A stretch of 64,000 nt of DNA, taken from Arthrobacter sp. Soil736. GTDB lineage: Bacteria; Actinomycetota; Actinomycetes; Actinomycetales; Micrococcaceae. This document shows, one piece after another, positions 32,442 through 39,966 of the stretch. Location: NCBI RefSeq assembly GCF_001428005.1, contig NZ_LMSB01000066.1, positions 41,028 to 105,027 on the forward strand, written 5' to 3'. Made by a program: the position numbers and the translations under genes. A model generated the notes under the pieces. That model saw only the letters and a program-made list of their open reading frames with translations, was not told where the DNA came from and did not search any database. Each line of letters opens with the position of its first letter. Positions within the stretch are counted from its first letter, which is position 1.

Positions 32442-33674
32442 ATGCGGGAGCAGCACGACGTCGTTGTCATCGGGGGCGGCCAGGCCGGCCTCGCGATGAG
32501 CAGTGTCCTGCAGCAACAAGGGCGCGAGCACGTCGTCTTGGAGCGTCGGCGAATCGGTGCGCGCTGGCGTACCGAAAGATGGGACTCCTTGCGCTTTCAG
32601 TTCCCGAACTGGACGCTCCAACTGCCGGGCTACGCGTACCGGGGAAACGATCCCGACGGGTTCGCACACTACAGCGAGATTCTTCGTCTGGTTGAGCACT
32701 ATGCCGTCAGCACAGGGGCTCCCGTGCGCGAGAATACTGAGGTCCGCGCCCTCGCTGAACACGGCACTAGTGACGGTTTCAACGTGTCCCTGGCCGAAGG
32801 TTCCATCCACGCACGGCGCGTGGTGATCGCAACCGGACCGTTCCAGCTTCCACGGGTCCCGCAGTTGGCGCATGACGTCCCACCGTCGGTGCTGCAACTC
32901 GACCCCACGCAATACCGCTCTCCGGAGGCGTTGCCGGGAGGCGCCGTGCTGGTAGTGGGCAGCGGCGCCTCCGGCTGTCAGATCGCCGACGAACTGCTAC
33001 ACGCCGGGCGCCGCGTGTACGTGTCGGTGAGCCGGCACCGGCGCGCCCCGAGACGCTTCAGGGGCAAGGACGTCTACTGGTGGCTGGAGGCACTGGGCCG
33101 TTTTGCGCAGACAATAGACAGCTTTCCCTCGCGTCAATACCCACCTTCGACGGTCGTTACCGGCGTGAACGGTGGATACGACGTCAACGTTCGGCAACTC
33201 GCTACGGACGGCGTCAAGGTGATCGGCAGAGTCGTCGGTGCATCCGGCGGGAATCTCACTGTGCAAGCCAACGCGAATCAGGTCCTAGATGATGCCGACA
33301 GGGCATATGCCGACTTCTTGTCGGCAGCGCGTCAATTCATCAACAAGGGAATCGAAGAGGATCTCGTCGGCGACGAGCCGGAGGAACCCATCCATCTCCC
33401 CACCGTGGGGGAGGTCAATTCGCTGAATCTCACCAGGGAAGGCATCAACACGATCATCTGGGCGACCGGCTACGACTACGACTTCGGCTGGGTCAGGCTT
33501 CCGACGTTCGACGAGCACGGCCGGCCCATCCAACAGCACGGTGTCACCCCAGTCCCGGGCCTGTACTTCCTCGGGCTGCACTGGATGCACACCTTCAAGT
33601 CAGGCTTGCTCTCAGGTGTCGGCGCGGACGCCGAATTTCTGGCCGACCACATGGCTCGAACCCCGGCCCGATGA
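32442..33674 (+). CDS. Flavin-containing monooxygenase-like oxidoreductase
   Basis: A 410-residue FAD/NAD(P)H protein. The FAD-binding motif VVVIGGGQAGLA (Gly11, 13, 16), the LRFQFPNWTLQLPGY substrate-loop region, VVIATGPFQLPRVP, the NADPH-binding VVGSGASGCQIADEL, and late ATGYDYDFGWV and PGLYFLGLHWMHTFKSGLL follow the flavin monooxygenase order, with the FMO-type FxGxxxHxxx/Y signature modified. It probably hydroxylates a small heteroatom- or carbon-containing substrate. ATG 32442 has AGCGGAG upstream; the frame is open further 5' without a start. Confidence 0.87.
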   Translation: MREQHDVVVIGGGQAGLAMSSVLQQQGREHVVLERRRIGARWRTERWDSLRFQFPNWTLQLPGYAYRGNDPDGFAHYSEILRLVEHYAVSTGAPVRENTEVRALAEHGTSDGFNVSLAEGSIHARRVVIATGPFQLPRVPQLAHDVPPSVLQLDPTQYRSPEALPGGAVLVVGSGASGCQIADELLHAGRRVYVSVSRHRRAPRRFRGKDVYWWLEALGRFAQTIDSFPSRQYPPSTVVTGVNGGYDVNVRQLATDGVKVIGRVVGASGGNLTVQANANQVLDDADRAYADFLSAARQFINKGIEEDLVGDEPEEPIHLPTVGEVNSLNLTREGINTIIWATGYDYDFGWVRLPTFDEHGRPIQQHGVTPVPGLYFLGLHWMHTFKSGLLSGVGADAEFLADHMARTPAR

Positions 33675-33741
33675 TGGGCCAGCCAATCCAACTGCCTTAC
33701 CTGCGGCTAAAGGCCGGCCGCTGCTGTCTCGCTGACGGCCA

Positions 33742-34464
33742 TCAGCTGCCGGTGGCGGCGGCCGGTTCTATGAGGTCTGGCCCGTTGTTGCGGACGCTGT
33801 TGACACGGTCGCTGACCACGCGTGGCACCAGACGCGGTTCGGGCATGGAGTCCAGCAGGGCGCGGACATCGGCCTCGGAGGTTGTATCGGGGTCGAGCCA
33901 GTCCGAATACATCTCCGGAGGCACAACCATCGGAGTGCGGTCGTGAATGTGCCCGAGGGCATCGGAGGCCGCCGTGGTGATGATCGTGGCAGTCCGCAGC
34001 CATTTGTCCGGGTGGCCATTGGGCAAAGCAGGATCAGGCCAGTTTTCAAACAATGCGGCGAATGCAAGGATCTGGTTGTCCGGCCCGTACAGATAGGTCG
34101 GGATCTTCCCGCCGCCGGGAGTCTTTTCCCACTCAAAATATCCGTCGCCTACGAGTAATCCGCGCCTGGCTGCTGCGGCTTTCCTGAAGGAAGGCTTTTC
34201 GGTGATGGTTTCCATTCTGGCGTTGATCAGCTTTGCGCCTCCTTTGGGGTCCTTGGCCCAGGACGGCACCAGGCCCCAACGGGCGGTGACCAGCTTCCTT
34301 GTCACCGGTTCGCCCTCTCCCGAGCTCCGGTCCAGGATCAAGGGGACCGCATCTGTTGGGGCAACGTTGTAGGAAGGCTGGAGTTCCTCGACGTAGGATT
34401 CATCGACGTCGAATGCTGCCAGAAGATCACCAACGGCTCTGCTCATGACGTATCTGCCGCACAT
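33742..34464 (-). CDS. SOS-response-associated peptidase family protein (SRAP, YedK/HMCES)
   Basis: A 240-residue protein that forms a covalent thiazolidine with abasic sites in single-stranded DNA and so protects them. Cys2 (MCGRYVM) is the attacking residue; NARMET gives the DNA-contacting Asn, GYFEWEK the catalytic Glu and HDRTPMVV the active-site His. ATG 34464 is chosen since Cys must be the second residue; it is removed to free the N-terminus. No SOS box was seen at its start. Confidence 0.95.
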   Translation of the reverse strand: MCGRYVMSRAVGDLLAAFDVDESYVEELQPSYNVAPTDAVPLILDRSSGEGEPVTRKLVTARWGLVPSWAKDPKGGAKLINARMETITEKPSFRKAAAARRGLLVGDGYFEWEKTPGGGKIPTYLYGPDNQILAFAALFENWPDPALPNGHPDKWLRTATIITTAASDALGHIHDRTPMVVPPEMYSDWLDPDTTSEADVRALLDSMPEPRLVPRVVSDRVNSVRNNGPDLIEPAAATGS

Positions 34465-34519
34465 ATGCCCATTATCCCCCCACTGCCAGGCCGCCCTTGC
34501 CGGCAACCGCCGGCAGACA

Positions 34520-34942
34520 TCAGACGGTGACGCGTCCGCCGTCGTCCACTGTCCAGGTGGGGTTATAGGCAATCTCCCACCGGAAGCCGTCCGGATCCGC
34601 GAAGTAACCTGTGTAGCCGCCCCAGGGCTGGGTCTTGGGGGCGGCCACGACGGCGGCGCCGGCGGCTTCTGCCTGTGCCATCACGCGGTCAACTTCGTCG
34701 GCGCTGCCCACGTTGTGGCTCAGCGTAATACAGGGGACAGCTGAAGGGGCGTCCACGGCGGCCTCGGCCTGCATCTGCGCTGCGTTCCACAGCGAGAGCA
34801 CCAGCCCGTGGTTGGCCTGGATAAACACCACTTCATCCGGAACCTCCCGGTGGACCGGCCAGCCGAGGGCGTCCACATAGAAGCGGCGGGAGGCGGCGAC
34901 GCTTCGCACTCCCAGTGAAATAAAATCGACTCGGGGCTGCAT
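34520..34942 (-). CDS. VOC-family (glyoxalase-like) protein
   Basis: A 140-residue single-domain VOC protein (VDFISLGVRSVAASRRFYVD, GLVLSLWN, VAAPKTQPWGGYTGYFADPD). It lacks clear full metal-ligand sets (His1 is Ser/Leu), so it may bind without catalysis, or bind an antibiotic. It is divergent from chorismate mutase with 14 bp between starts. Confidence 0.82.
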   Translation of the reverse strand: MQPRVDFISLGVRSVAASRRFYVDALGWPVHREVPDEVVFIQANHGLVLSLWNAAQMQAEAAVDAPSAVPCITLSHNVGSADEVDRVMAQAEAAGAAVVAAPKTQPWGGYTGYFADPDGFRWEIAYNPTWTVDDGGRVTV

Positions 34943-34947
34943 GGTTC

Positions 34948-34953
34948 GATACT
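34948..34953 (+). promoter_or_regulatory. -10 element before chorismate mutase
   Basis: GATACT lies 3 nt before ATG 34957 and 9 nt before ATG 34963. Transcription starting 6-8 nt downstream would begin close to the second ATG, so initiation at 34963 (MPTNHGDD) from a leaderless message is possible. Confidence 0.4.
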
Positions 34954-34956
34954 GTC

Positions 34957-35283
34957 ATGGACATGCCCACAAATCACGGAGACGACAAAAACGCCCAGGC
35001 TGACAAAGAACAGCTCGCTGCCGTTCGGATCGCCGTCGATGAGGTGGATGAGCAGATCGTCACGCTGATTGCCCGCCGCGAGCGCCTGATCAGGATCGCC
35101 GGGACGCTAAAGGGCGATGACGCGGAAGTCAGGGCTCCCGGTCGCGTGGAGCGCGTCATAGAGCACGTCCGCGCTGCCGCCGAGAAGAAAGAAATAGACC
35201 CGGACATCGTGGAAAGCACGTACCGGGCCATGATCTCGAAGTTCATTGAGCTCGAGCTGAAAATCCACAAGGACAACAACTAA
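34957..35283 (+). CDS. Chorismate mutase (AroQ class)
   Basis: A 108-residue helical protein converting chorismate to prephenate for Phe/Tyr synthesis. The three-helix pattern is VRIAVDEVDEQIVTLIARRE, RLIRIAGTLKGDDAEVRAPG and ESTYRAMISKFIELELKIH; the basic and acidic active-site residues of AroQ mutases lie in these. No signal peptide is present, so it is the cytosolic kind. Start ATG 34957, or 34963 if the message is leaderless. Confidence 0.88.
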   Translation: MDMPTNHGDDKNAQADKEQLAAVRIAVDEVDEQIVTLIARRERLIRIAGTLKGDDAEVRAPGRVERVIEHVRAAAEKKEIDPDIVESTYRAMISKFIELELKIHKDNN

Positions 35284-35311
35284 GTCCTGGCAGGCTTGCC
35301 CTGCCCTGGTA

Positions 35312-35337
35312 CCGGCGGGGCTGCCTAGCCCTGCCGG
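35312..35337. terminator. GC hairpin between convergent genes
   Basis: CCGGCGGGGCT (35312-35322) pairs with AGCCCTGCCGG (35327-35337), one G-T wobble, over GCCT. A smaller hairpin (35289-35305) precedes it. It separates genes ending at 35283 and 35344. Confidence 0.6.
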
Positions 35338-35343
35338 AGCTGC

Positions 35344-35730
35344 TTAAAGGGATTCCTCCACGGGCACGCCGGACTGGTAGTCCCGGCCGTCAGCTTCGCT
35401 GAAGCCTGACATGAGGTGTCCTTTGCCAAGACCGAGCATCGTGCTCACAGGGAAGTTGCCGGTAATGGTGTTGCCGGAGTGCTCGACGTTGCTGATGTCA
35501 AAGGTCTCCTCCGTCTCGTCGTGGTTGAAGAAGTACATGGAGATGGCTTCACCGTTCATGAACTCGATTCCCAGCCTCCGTTGATGCGAATAGTCCGGAG
35601 TGGCAGCCATGAGCCCCACGACAAAGGCGCCCGATCCTGGAATGTTGCCCTCGATATCAAACCTGGCCACCAGTGTTGCCTCTTTGGCGGCGATGCTTAC
35701 ATGCTTCAGGAGCGCGTCATTGGAACTCAT
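35344..35730 (-). CDS. Hypothetical protein, 128 aa
   Basis: I do not recognise a family. The protein has mixed beta structure (EATLVARFDIEGNIPGSGAF, RRLGIEFMNGEAISMYFF, TFDISNVEHSGNTITGNFPV) and no signal peptide or membrane segment. Its start has no strong ribosome site within reach. It stands between chorismate mutase and the SOS-controlled polymerase operon and is transcribed away from the latter. Confidence 0.65.
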   Translation of the reverse strand: MSSNDALLKHVSIAAKEATLVARFDIEGNIPGSGAFVVGLMAATPDYSHQRRLGIEFMNGEAISMYFFNHDETEETFDISNVEHSGNTITGNFPVSTMLGLGKGHLMSGFSEADGRDYQSGVPVEESL

Positions 35731-35801
35731 GGCTCCATCCTGCCCCCTAAGCCGCCGTCAGTCCACACCCATCTAGGTTTTGTCCGAGGCCCGGCGTAGA
35801 C

Positions 35802-35828
35802 TTGACGTATTCGAATACATATTCGAAT
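35802..35828 (+). promoter_or_regulatory. LexA-type SOS box with overlapping promoter
   Basis: The 16-mer TCGAAT-ACAT-ATTCGA (35811-35826) is a perfect 6-bp inverted repeat around ACAT, matching the actinobacterial LexA pattern TCGAAC-N4-GTTCGA in architecture; the wider 20 bp at 35809-35828 is two ATTCGAAT octamers 4 bp apart. TTGACG (35802-35807) just upstream is a good -35 element, so LexA would block the spacer of this promoter. The operon downstream encodes DUF6504 and DnaE2/ImuC. Confidence 0.85.
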
Positions 35829-35872
35829 AACCGTTTATATTCAGCAGATTCTGTTGGTTTCCGGAGGCACCC

Positions 35873-36214
35873 GTGGGCATGTTCAGCGAGTCGGTAGACG
35901 TCGCCTGCAACGCCGCGGGCGAACCCGTGGAACTCCAGTGGGGCGGCAGGCAGTACACCGTCTGCGCCGAACCGGTGCGCTGGTATGAGCGCCGGCAGTG
36001 GTGGGCGGAGGAGAAGCGGGCACCGCTGGGCAGCGGACCGGGACTCGTGGACCACGAGATCTGGCGCCTCCAGGTGGTTCCGTCCGGCACCCCAAGCAGC
36101 CAGGAATCGGCGGAATCACCTGAACCCCTGACCCTGGATCTGGTCCGGCATATCGGCAGCGGACGCTGGAGGCTGCTCCGGACCCACGACGCACTCCGGC
36201 ATAAGACAGCATGA
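35873..36214 (+). CDS. DUF6504 family protein
   Basis: A 113-residue protein with the pattern FSESVDVACNAAGEPVELQW, GGRQYTVCAEPVRWYERRQW and HEIWRLQV...RWRLLRTHD. In actinobacteria DUF6504 genes sit beside DNA polymerase Y/ImuB and error-prone alpha-subunit genes. GTG 35873 is used since GGAGG (35863-35867) is 5 nt before it; ATG 35879 is the alternative. It overlaps dnaE2 by 4 bp and carries the SOS box upstream. Role: likely accessory factor of the mutasome, not proven. Confidence 0.85.
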   Translation: MGMFSESVDVACNAAGEPVELQWGGRQYTVCAEPVRWYERRQWWAEEKRAPLGSGPGLVDHEIWRLQVVPSGTPSSQESAESPEPLTLDLVRHIGSGRWRLLRTHDALRHKTA

Positions 36215-39200
36215 CCTTCACGCACCTTCACGTTTCCACCGCCTTCAGCGCCCACTACGGTGTTTCCTGGCCTGATGAGCTCGCCCAGTCGGCAGCGGCC
36301 GAGGGGGCAACCGCACTTGCCTGCACCGACAGGGACGGGCTGTACGGCACCGTTAAGCACCTCAAGGCATGCATGGCTGCCGGCATTGACCCCGTTGTGG
36401 GGGTGGACCTCGCCGTATTCGACGACGACGGAGACCTCCGCACGCAGCTTTCCGGCCGGGTAGTGGTTCTTGCGCACGGCCACAACAACGGCGCCGGCTA
36501 CAGGGCGCTGTGCCGGCTGATTTCGGATGCGCACGCCCGCACCACCGGCAAGGCCGGGGGAGCCGTCCCGGTTGCGGTCACCCGCGCGGAGCTCGCATCC
36601 AGGATCCTTGACCCCAAAACCCTGAGGCCGGTGCTCACCGTTCTGGTCGGCCCTGATTCCGACGTCGGGCGGGCGTTGGGCGGGCGGCGTTACCTTCGGC
36701 CACGAACGCTGTTCAAGAGCTGGCTGGATGCATTGCCGGCAGGGAGCCTTGCCGCCGAAGTAGTCACCCACCTCAGTGCTCCCGGGGAGCCGCTGAGCAC
36801 CGCCCATGCCGTGCGCATGCTGAAGCTTGCCCAGGAATTCCGTGTTCCGGCAGTGCTCACCAACGCGGTCCGCTATTGCGCGGAGGACGGCGCCGCGACG
36901 GCAGACGTCCTGGATTCCGCCCGCACGCTGAAGTCGCTGCCCGAGCTGTCCGCCGCACCGATGCTCCAGCCCAACGGTCAGGGCTGGCTGAAATCGCCTG
37001 CGCAGATGCTTCAGCTGGGGAAGGAAATCATTCATGCCGCCGGTTACGGGGCGGCGGACCTCCAGGTGCTCCTCGCGCAAACGGAGGCGCTCGCCGACCG
37101 GTGCCGCATGGATCCGGTGTCCGACATGGGCTGGAAACAGCCGGTGGTGCCCGAGGCCTCCGTGATCGGCATTGAAGGGGATCCGCTGGCAGAGCTGGCC
37201 CTGCGCTGCGAGGCCGGCGTCACCCGCCGTTTTCCGGGGATTTCCGGCACGGCCGAGGCCGGGATGCGGGCGCGGCTGGATCATGAACTGAAGATCATCT
37301 CCAACCTCGGCTTCGCCTCCTACTTCCTCACTGTGGCGGAGGTTTCCCGGATGATCCAGGACATGGGGGTGCGGGCCGCCGCCAGAGGGTCTGGGGCTTC
37401 CAGCCTGGTGAATTACCTGATCGATGTCAGCCAGGTGAATCCGCTCCAGCATGACCTGATTTTCGAACGGTTCCTGTCCGGAGACCGGTCCACCCTGCCC
37501 GACATCGACATCGACGTCGAAAGCGCTGAACGGCACAACATCTACCGGAAAATCTTTGACCGCTTCGGCGCCCAGCGCGTCACCCTGATGAGCATGCAGA
37601 ACGGCTACCGGGCCCGGGGAGCCGTCCGGGATGCAGGCATGGCCCTGGGAATGGACGACGGCGATGTGGGAGAAATTGCCAAGCAGTTGTGGCGGTTCTC
37701 GGCCCGAAAATTCAGGGAGGCGCTTGAGGAAAAACCCGAACTGCGGGAATTTGCCGGCAGGGTGGAGCAGCGGGACTTTTCGGAAAACCAGCAGCTTGAC
37801 CTGCTGGTGGATCTAACCGAACGCCTGGACCGACTCCCGCGCCATATCTCCATGCACCCCTGCGGCGTGATTCTCGGCGATGCCACCCTGCTGGACCGGA
37901 CCCCCGTCCAGCCCAGCGGGCTGGGGCTGCCCATGAGCCAGTTCGACAAACACGACATGGATCCCATGGGCATGCTCAAACTCGATGTGCTGGGGGTCCG
38001 GATGCAAAGCGCCATGGCCTTTGCCGTGCGGGAGATCATCCGGATCCATCCTTCGAAGGAGGAAGTGGTGGTCGCCGGCGCCCATCCCGTGGGACCTGAC
38101 GGCAGGGGCCCGGACTACATCCGCGAGGACGGCCGCATAGACCTCAACGCTGTGCCGCTGGATGACGAACCCACCTACGAGCTCATCAGGAGCACCCACA
38201 CCCTGGGCTGTTTCCAGATCGAATCACCGGGCCAGCGTGAACTCGTGGGCAAAATGGCGCCGAGGGATTTCAACGATCTCATCATCGACATTTCGCTGTT
38301 CCGCCCCGGGCCCATGAAATCGGACATGGTCCGGCCGTTCCTGGAACACCGGCACGGCTTCGCCCCGGAGGTCTATCCCCATCCGGACCTCAAGCCGGTG
38401 CTGCAGGAAACCCACGGAGTCACCGTGTTCCACGAGCAGATCCTGAAAACCTTCGACGTCATGACGCACTGCGGGCTAGCCAGGGCCGACGAATTCCGCC
38501 GCGCCCTGGGCAACGAAGAACTGGAGCCGAAGGTGGAGGAGTTCTTCCGACGAAAAGCCCGGGAGAACAAGTACACCCCGGAGGTGGTGGACAAGGTCTG
38601 GGGGACCCTGAAAGCGTTTGGCAGCTTCGGATTCTGCAAAGCCCACGGTGCGGCCTTTGCGGTGCCCACCTACCAGTCGGCCTGGCTCAAGGCCCACCAT
38701 CCGGAGGCCTTCCTGGCCGGGCTGTGGGAACACGATCCCGGCATGTATCCCAAGCGCCTGCTGGTTGCTGAGGCGCGCCGCCTTGGCATCCCCATCCTTC
38801 CGCTGGACATCAACCGCAGCGGGGCCGAATACCGGGTGGAGCGGGTCGCGGAGGGACCGGACCGGGGGAAGCTGGGCATCAGGCTGAGTCTGAACGGGAT
38901 CTTCGGCCTTTCCGGTTCGGAGCTGAAACGGATCGTGGCCGGGCAGCCCTACGACTCCCTGGCGGACCTTCGGGCCAGGTCCAGGGTGAGCAAACCGAGT
39001 ATCAAGAGGCTGGCCCAGTTGGGCGCCTTCGATTCCCTGCACCGTGAATCGGGCGGTGCCGCCAACCGGGCGGACCTGGTCCAGCACCTCCAGAACCTCC
39101 AGAACCGGCAGGTCCGGAAAGGCCCCGACGTCATCGAAGGACAACTGGCACTGCCTTTGGGTGATGTTGAGCTGCGGAACGTCAAGGCTGAGCTTCCGCC

Positions 39201-39816
39201 ACCCACCATGGTGGAGAATGTCCGGGCGGAGCTTGACCTGATGGCTGTGGATGTCAGCGAGCACCTGATGTCGAGCCACCGGCCGCTCCTGGACAGGCTT
39301 GGCGTTACCACCGCGGACAAACTTCTCGGACTCAGGAACGGCACGGAGGTTCTGGTGGCCGGCGTCCGGATTGCCACCCAGACCCCGCCCATGCGCGGCG
39401 GCAGGAGGGTTGTCTTCATCAGCATTGATGACGGCACCGGATGCGTCGACTCGGTGTTCTTCCATGAAGCCCAGGAGCACGCCGGGCCCCTGCTTTTCGG
39501 CACGCGGCTGCTGCTCATCCGGGGAACCACCAGGCGAACAGGCCCGCGGGGAATCAGCCTGAGCGCCAGCATGGCCTGGGACCTCAGCCGGATAGACACG
39601 CTGCCCTTCCCGGAACAGGGTGCGCCCGGTCCGGGAGGCGCGGCTCCGGGAGGCGCTACTGAACCGGTTCCGGAAACTCACGGTCCCGGGACCCGCTCCG
39701 ACAGCCAGGGCGCGTCCGATGTCCACCCCGGAACGGTCATCCCTGATGAATTCAGGGTGCCGGGACCGCTGGAAGGAATCGGCAGGAATCTGGCCATCAC
39801 CGGGCTGGGCGGCTGA
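36211..39816 (+). CDS. dnaE2: Error-prone DNA polymerase III alpha subunit (DnaE2/ImuC type)
   Basis: A 1201-residue C-family polymerase for damage-induced, mutagenic DNA synthesis. The PHP domain (FTHLHVSTAFSAHYGVSWP, ACTDRDGLYG) has lost several metal ligands, as in DnaE2 proteins. The catalytic palm aspartates are in LPDIDIDVES, and RPGPMKSDMVRPFLEHRHG, SFGFCKAHGAAFAVPTYQSA, a helix-hairpin-helix region and an OB fold follow. The variable C-terminal tail is Gly/Pro-rich and lacks a classical tau-binding domain. ATG 36211 overlaps DUF6504 by 4 bp. Translesion partners ImuB and ImuA-like protein are not in this window. Confidence 0.92.
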   Translation: MTFTHLHVSTAFSAHYGVSWPDELAQSAAAEGATALACTDRDGLYGTVKHLKACMAAGIDPVVGVDLAVFDDDGDLRTQLSGRVVVLAHGHNNGAGYRALCRLISDAHARTTGKAGGAVPVAVTRAELASRILDPKTLRPVLTVLVGPDSDVGRALGGRRYLRPRTLFKSWLDALPAGSLAAEVVTHLSAPGEPLSTAHAVRMLKLAQEFRVPAVLTNAVRYCAEDGAATADVLDSARTLKSLPELSAAPMLQPNGQGWLKSPAQMLQLGKEIIHAAGYGAADLQVLLAQTEALADRCRMDPVSDMGWKQPVVPEASVIGIEGDPLAELALRCEAGVTRRFPGISGTAEAGMRARLDHELKIISNLGFASYFLTVAEVSRMIQDMGVRAAARGSGASSLVNYLIDVSQVNPLQHDLIFERFLSGDRSTLPDIDIDVESAERHNIYRKIFDRFGAQRVTLMSMQNGYRARGAVRDAGMALGMDDGDVGEIAKQLWRFSARKFREALEEKPELREFAGRVEQRDFSENQQLDLLVDLTERLDRLPRHISMHPCGVILGDATLLDRTPVQPSGLGLPMSQFDKHDMDPMGMLKLDVLGVRMQSAMAFAVREIIRIHPSKEEVVVAGAHPVGPDGRGPDYIREDGRIDLNAVPLDDEPTYELIRSTHTLGCFQIESPGQRELVGKMAPRDFNDLIIDISLFRPGPMKSDMVRPFLEHRHGFAPEVYPHPDLKPVLQETHGVTVFHEQILKTFDVMTHCGLARADEFRRALGNEELEPKVEEFFRRKARENKYTPEVVDKVWGTLKAFGSFGFCKAHGAAFAVPTYQSAWLKAHHPEAFLAGLWEHDPGMYPKRLLVAEARRLGIPILPLDINRSGAEYRVERVAEGPDRGKLGIRLSLNGIFGLSGSELKRIVAGQPYDSLADLRARSRVSKPSIKRLAQLGAFDSLHRESGGAANRADLVQHLQNLQNRQVRKGPDVIEGQLALPLGDVELRNVKAELPPPTMVENVRAELDLMAVDVSEHLMSSHRPLLDRLGVTTADKLLGLRNGTEVLVAGVRIATQTPPMRGGRRVVFISIDDGTGCVDSVFFHEAQEHAGPLLFGTRLLLIRGTTRRTGPRGISLSASMAWDLSRIDTLPFPEQGAPGPGGAAPGGATEPVPETHGPGTRSDSQGASDVHPGTVIPDEFRVPGPLEGIGRNLAITGLGG

Positions 39817-39966
39817 CCTGCCCGGCCCGGTGCGCGTCGTGATGCCCCGCTGCCACCCGGGCGCCGCTTTGGCTGGCCTCTCACGTAACGGATACCATTG
39901 ACGAGGCTGGCTGTGGTCCCCGTATGCCACAAGCTACGAAGCCTTAACTTTGAATAGGAGACACCC
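39817..39966 (+). promoter_or_regulatory. thrS upstream region
   Basis: TTGACG (39898-39903) could be the -35 of thrS, with a weak -10 (TATGCC near 39923). No T-box structure or other riboswitch was seen. Confidence 0.35.

Noticed and set aside
39817..39966. T-box leader before thrS
   Set aside because: The 150-bp leader lacks a Stem I, a specifier loop and the T-box antiterminator consensus; actinobacterial T-boxes I know are mainly on ileS.
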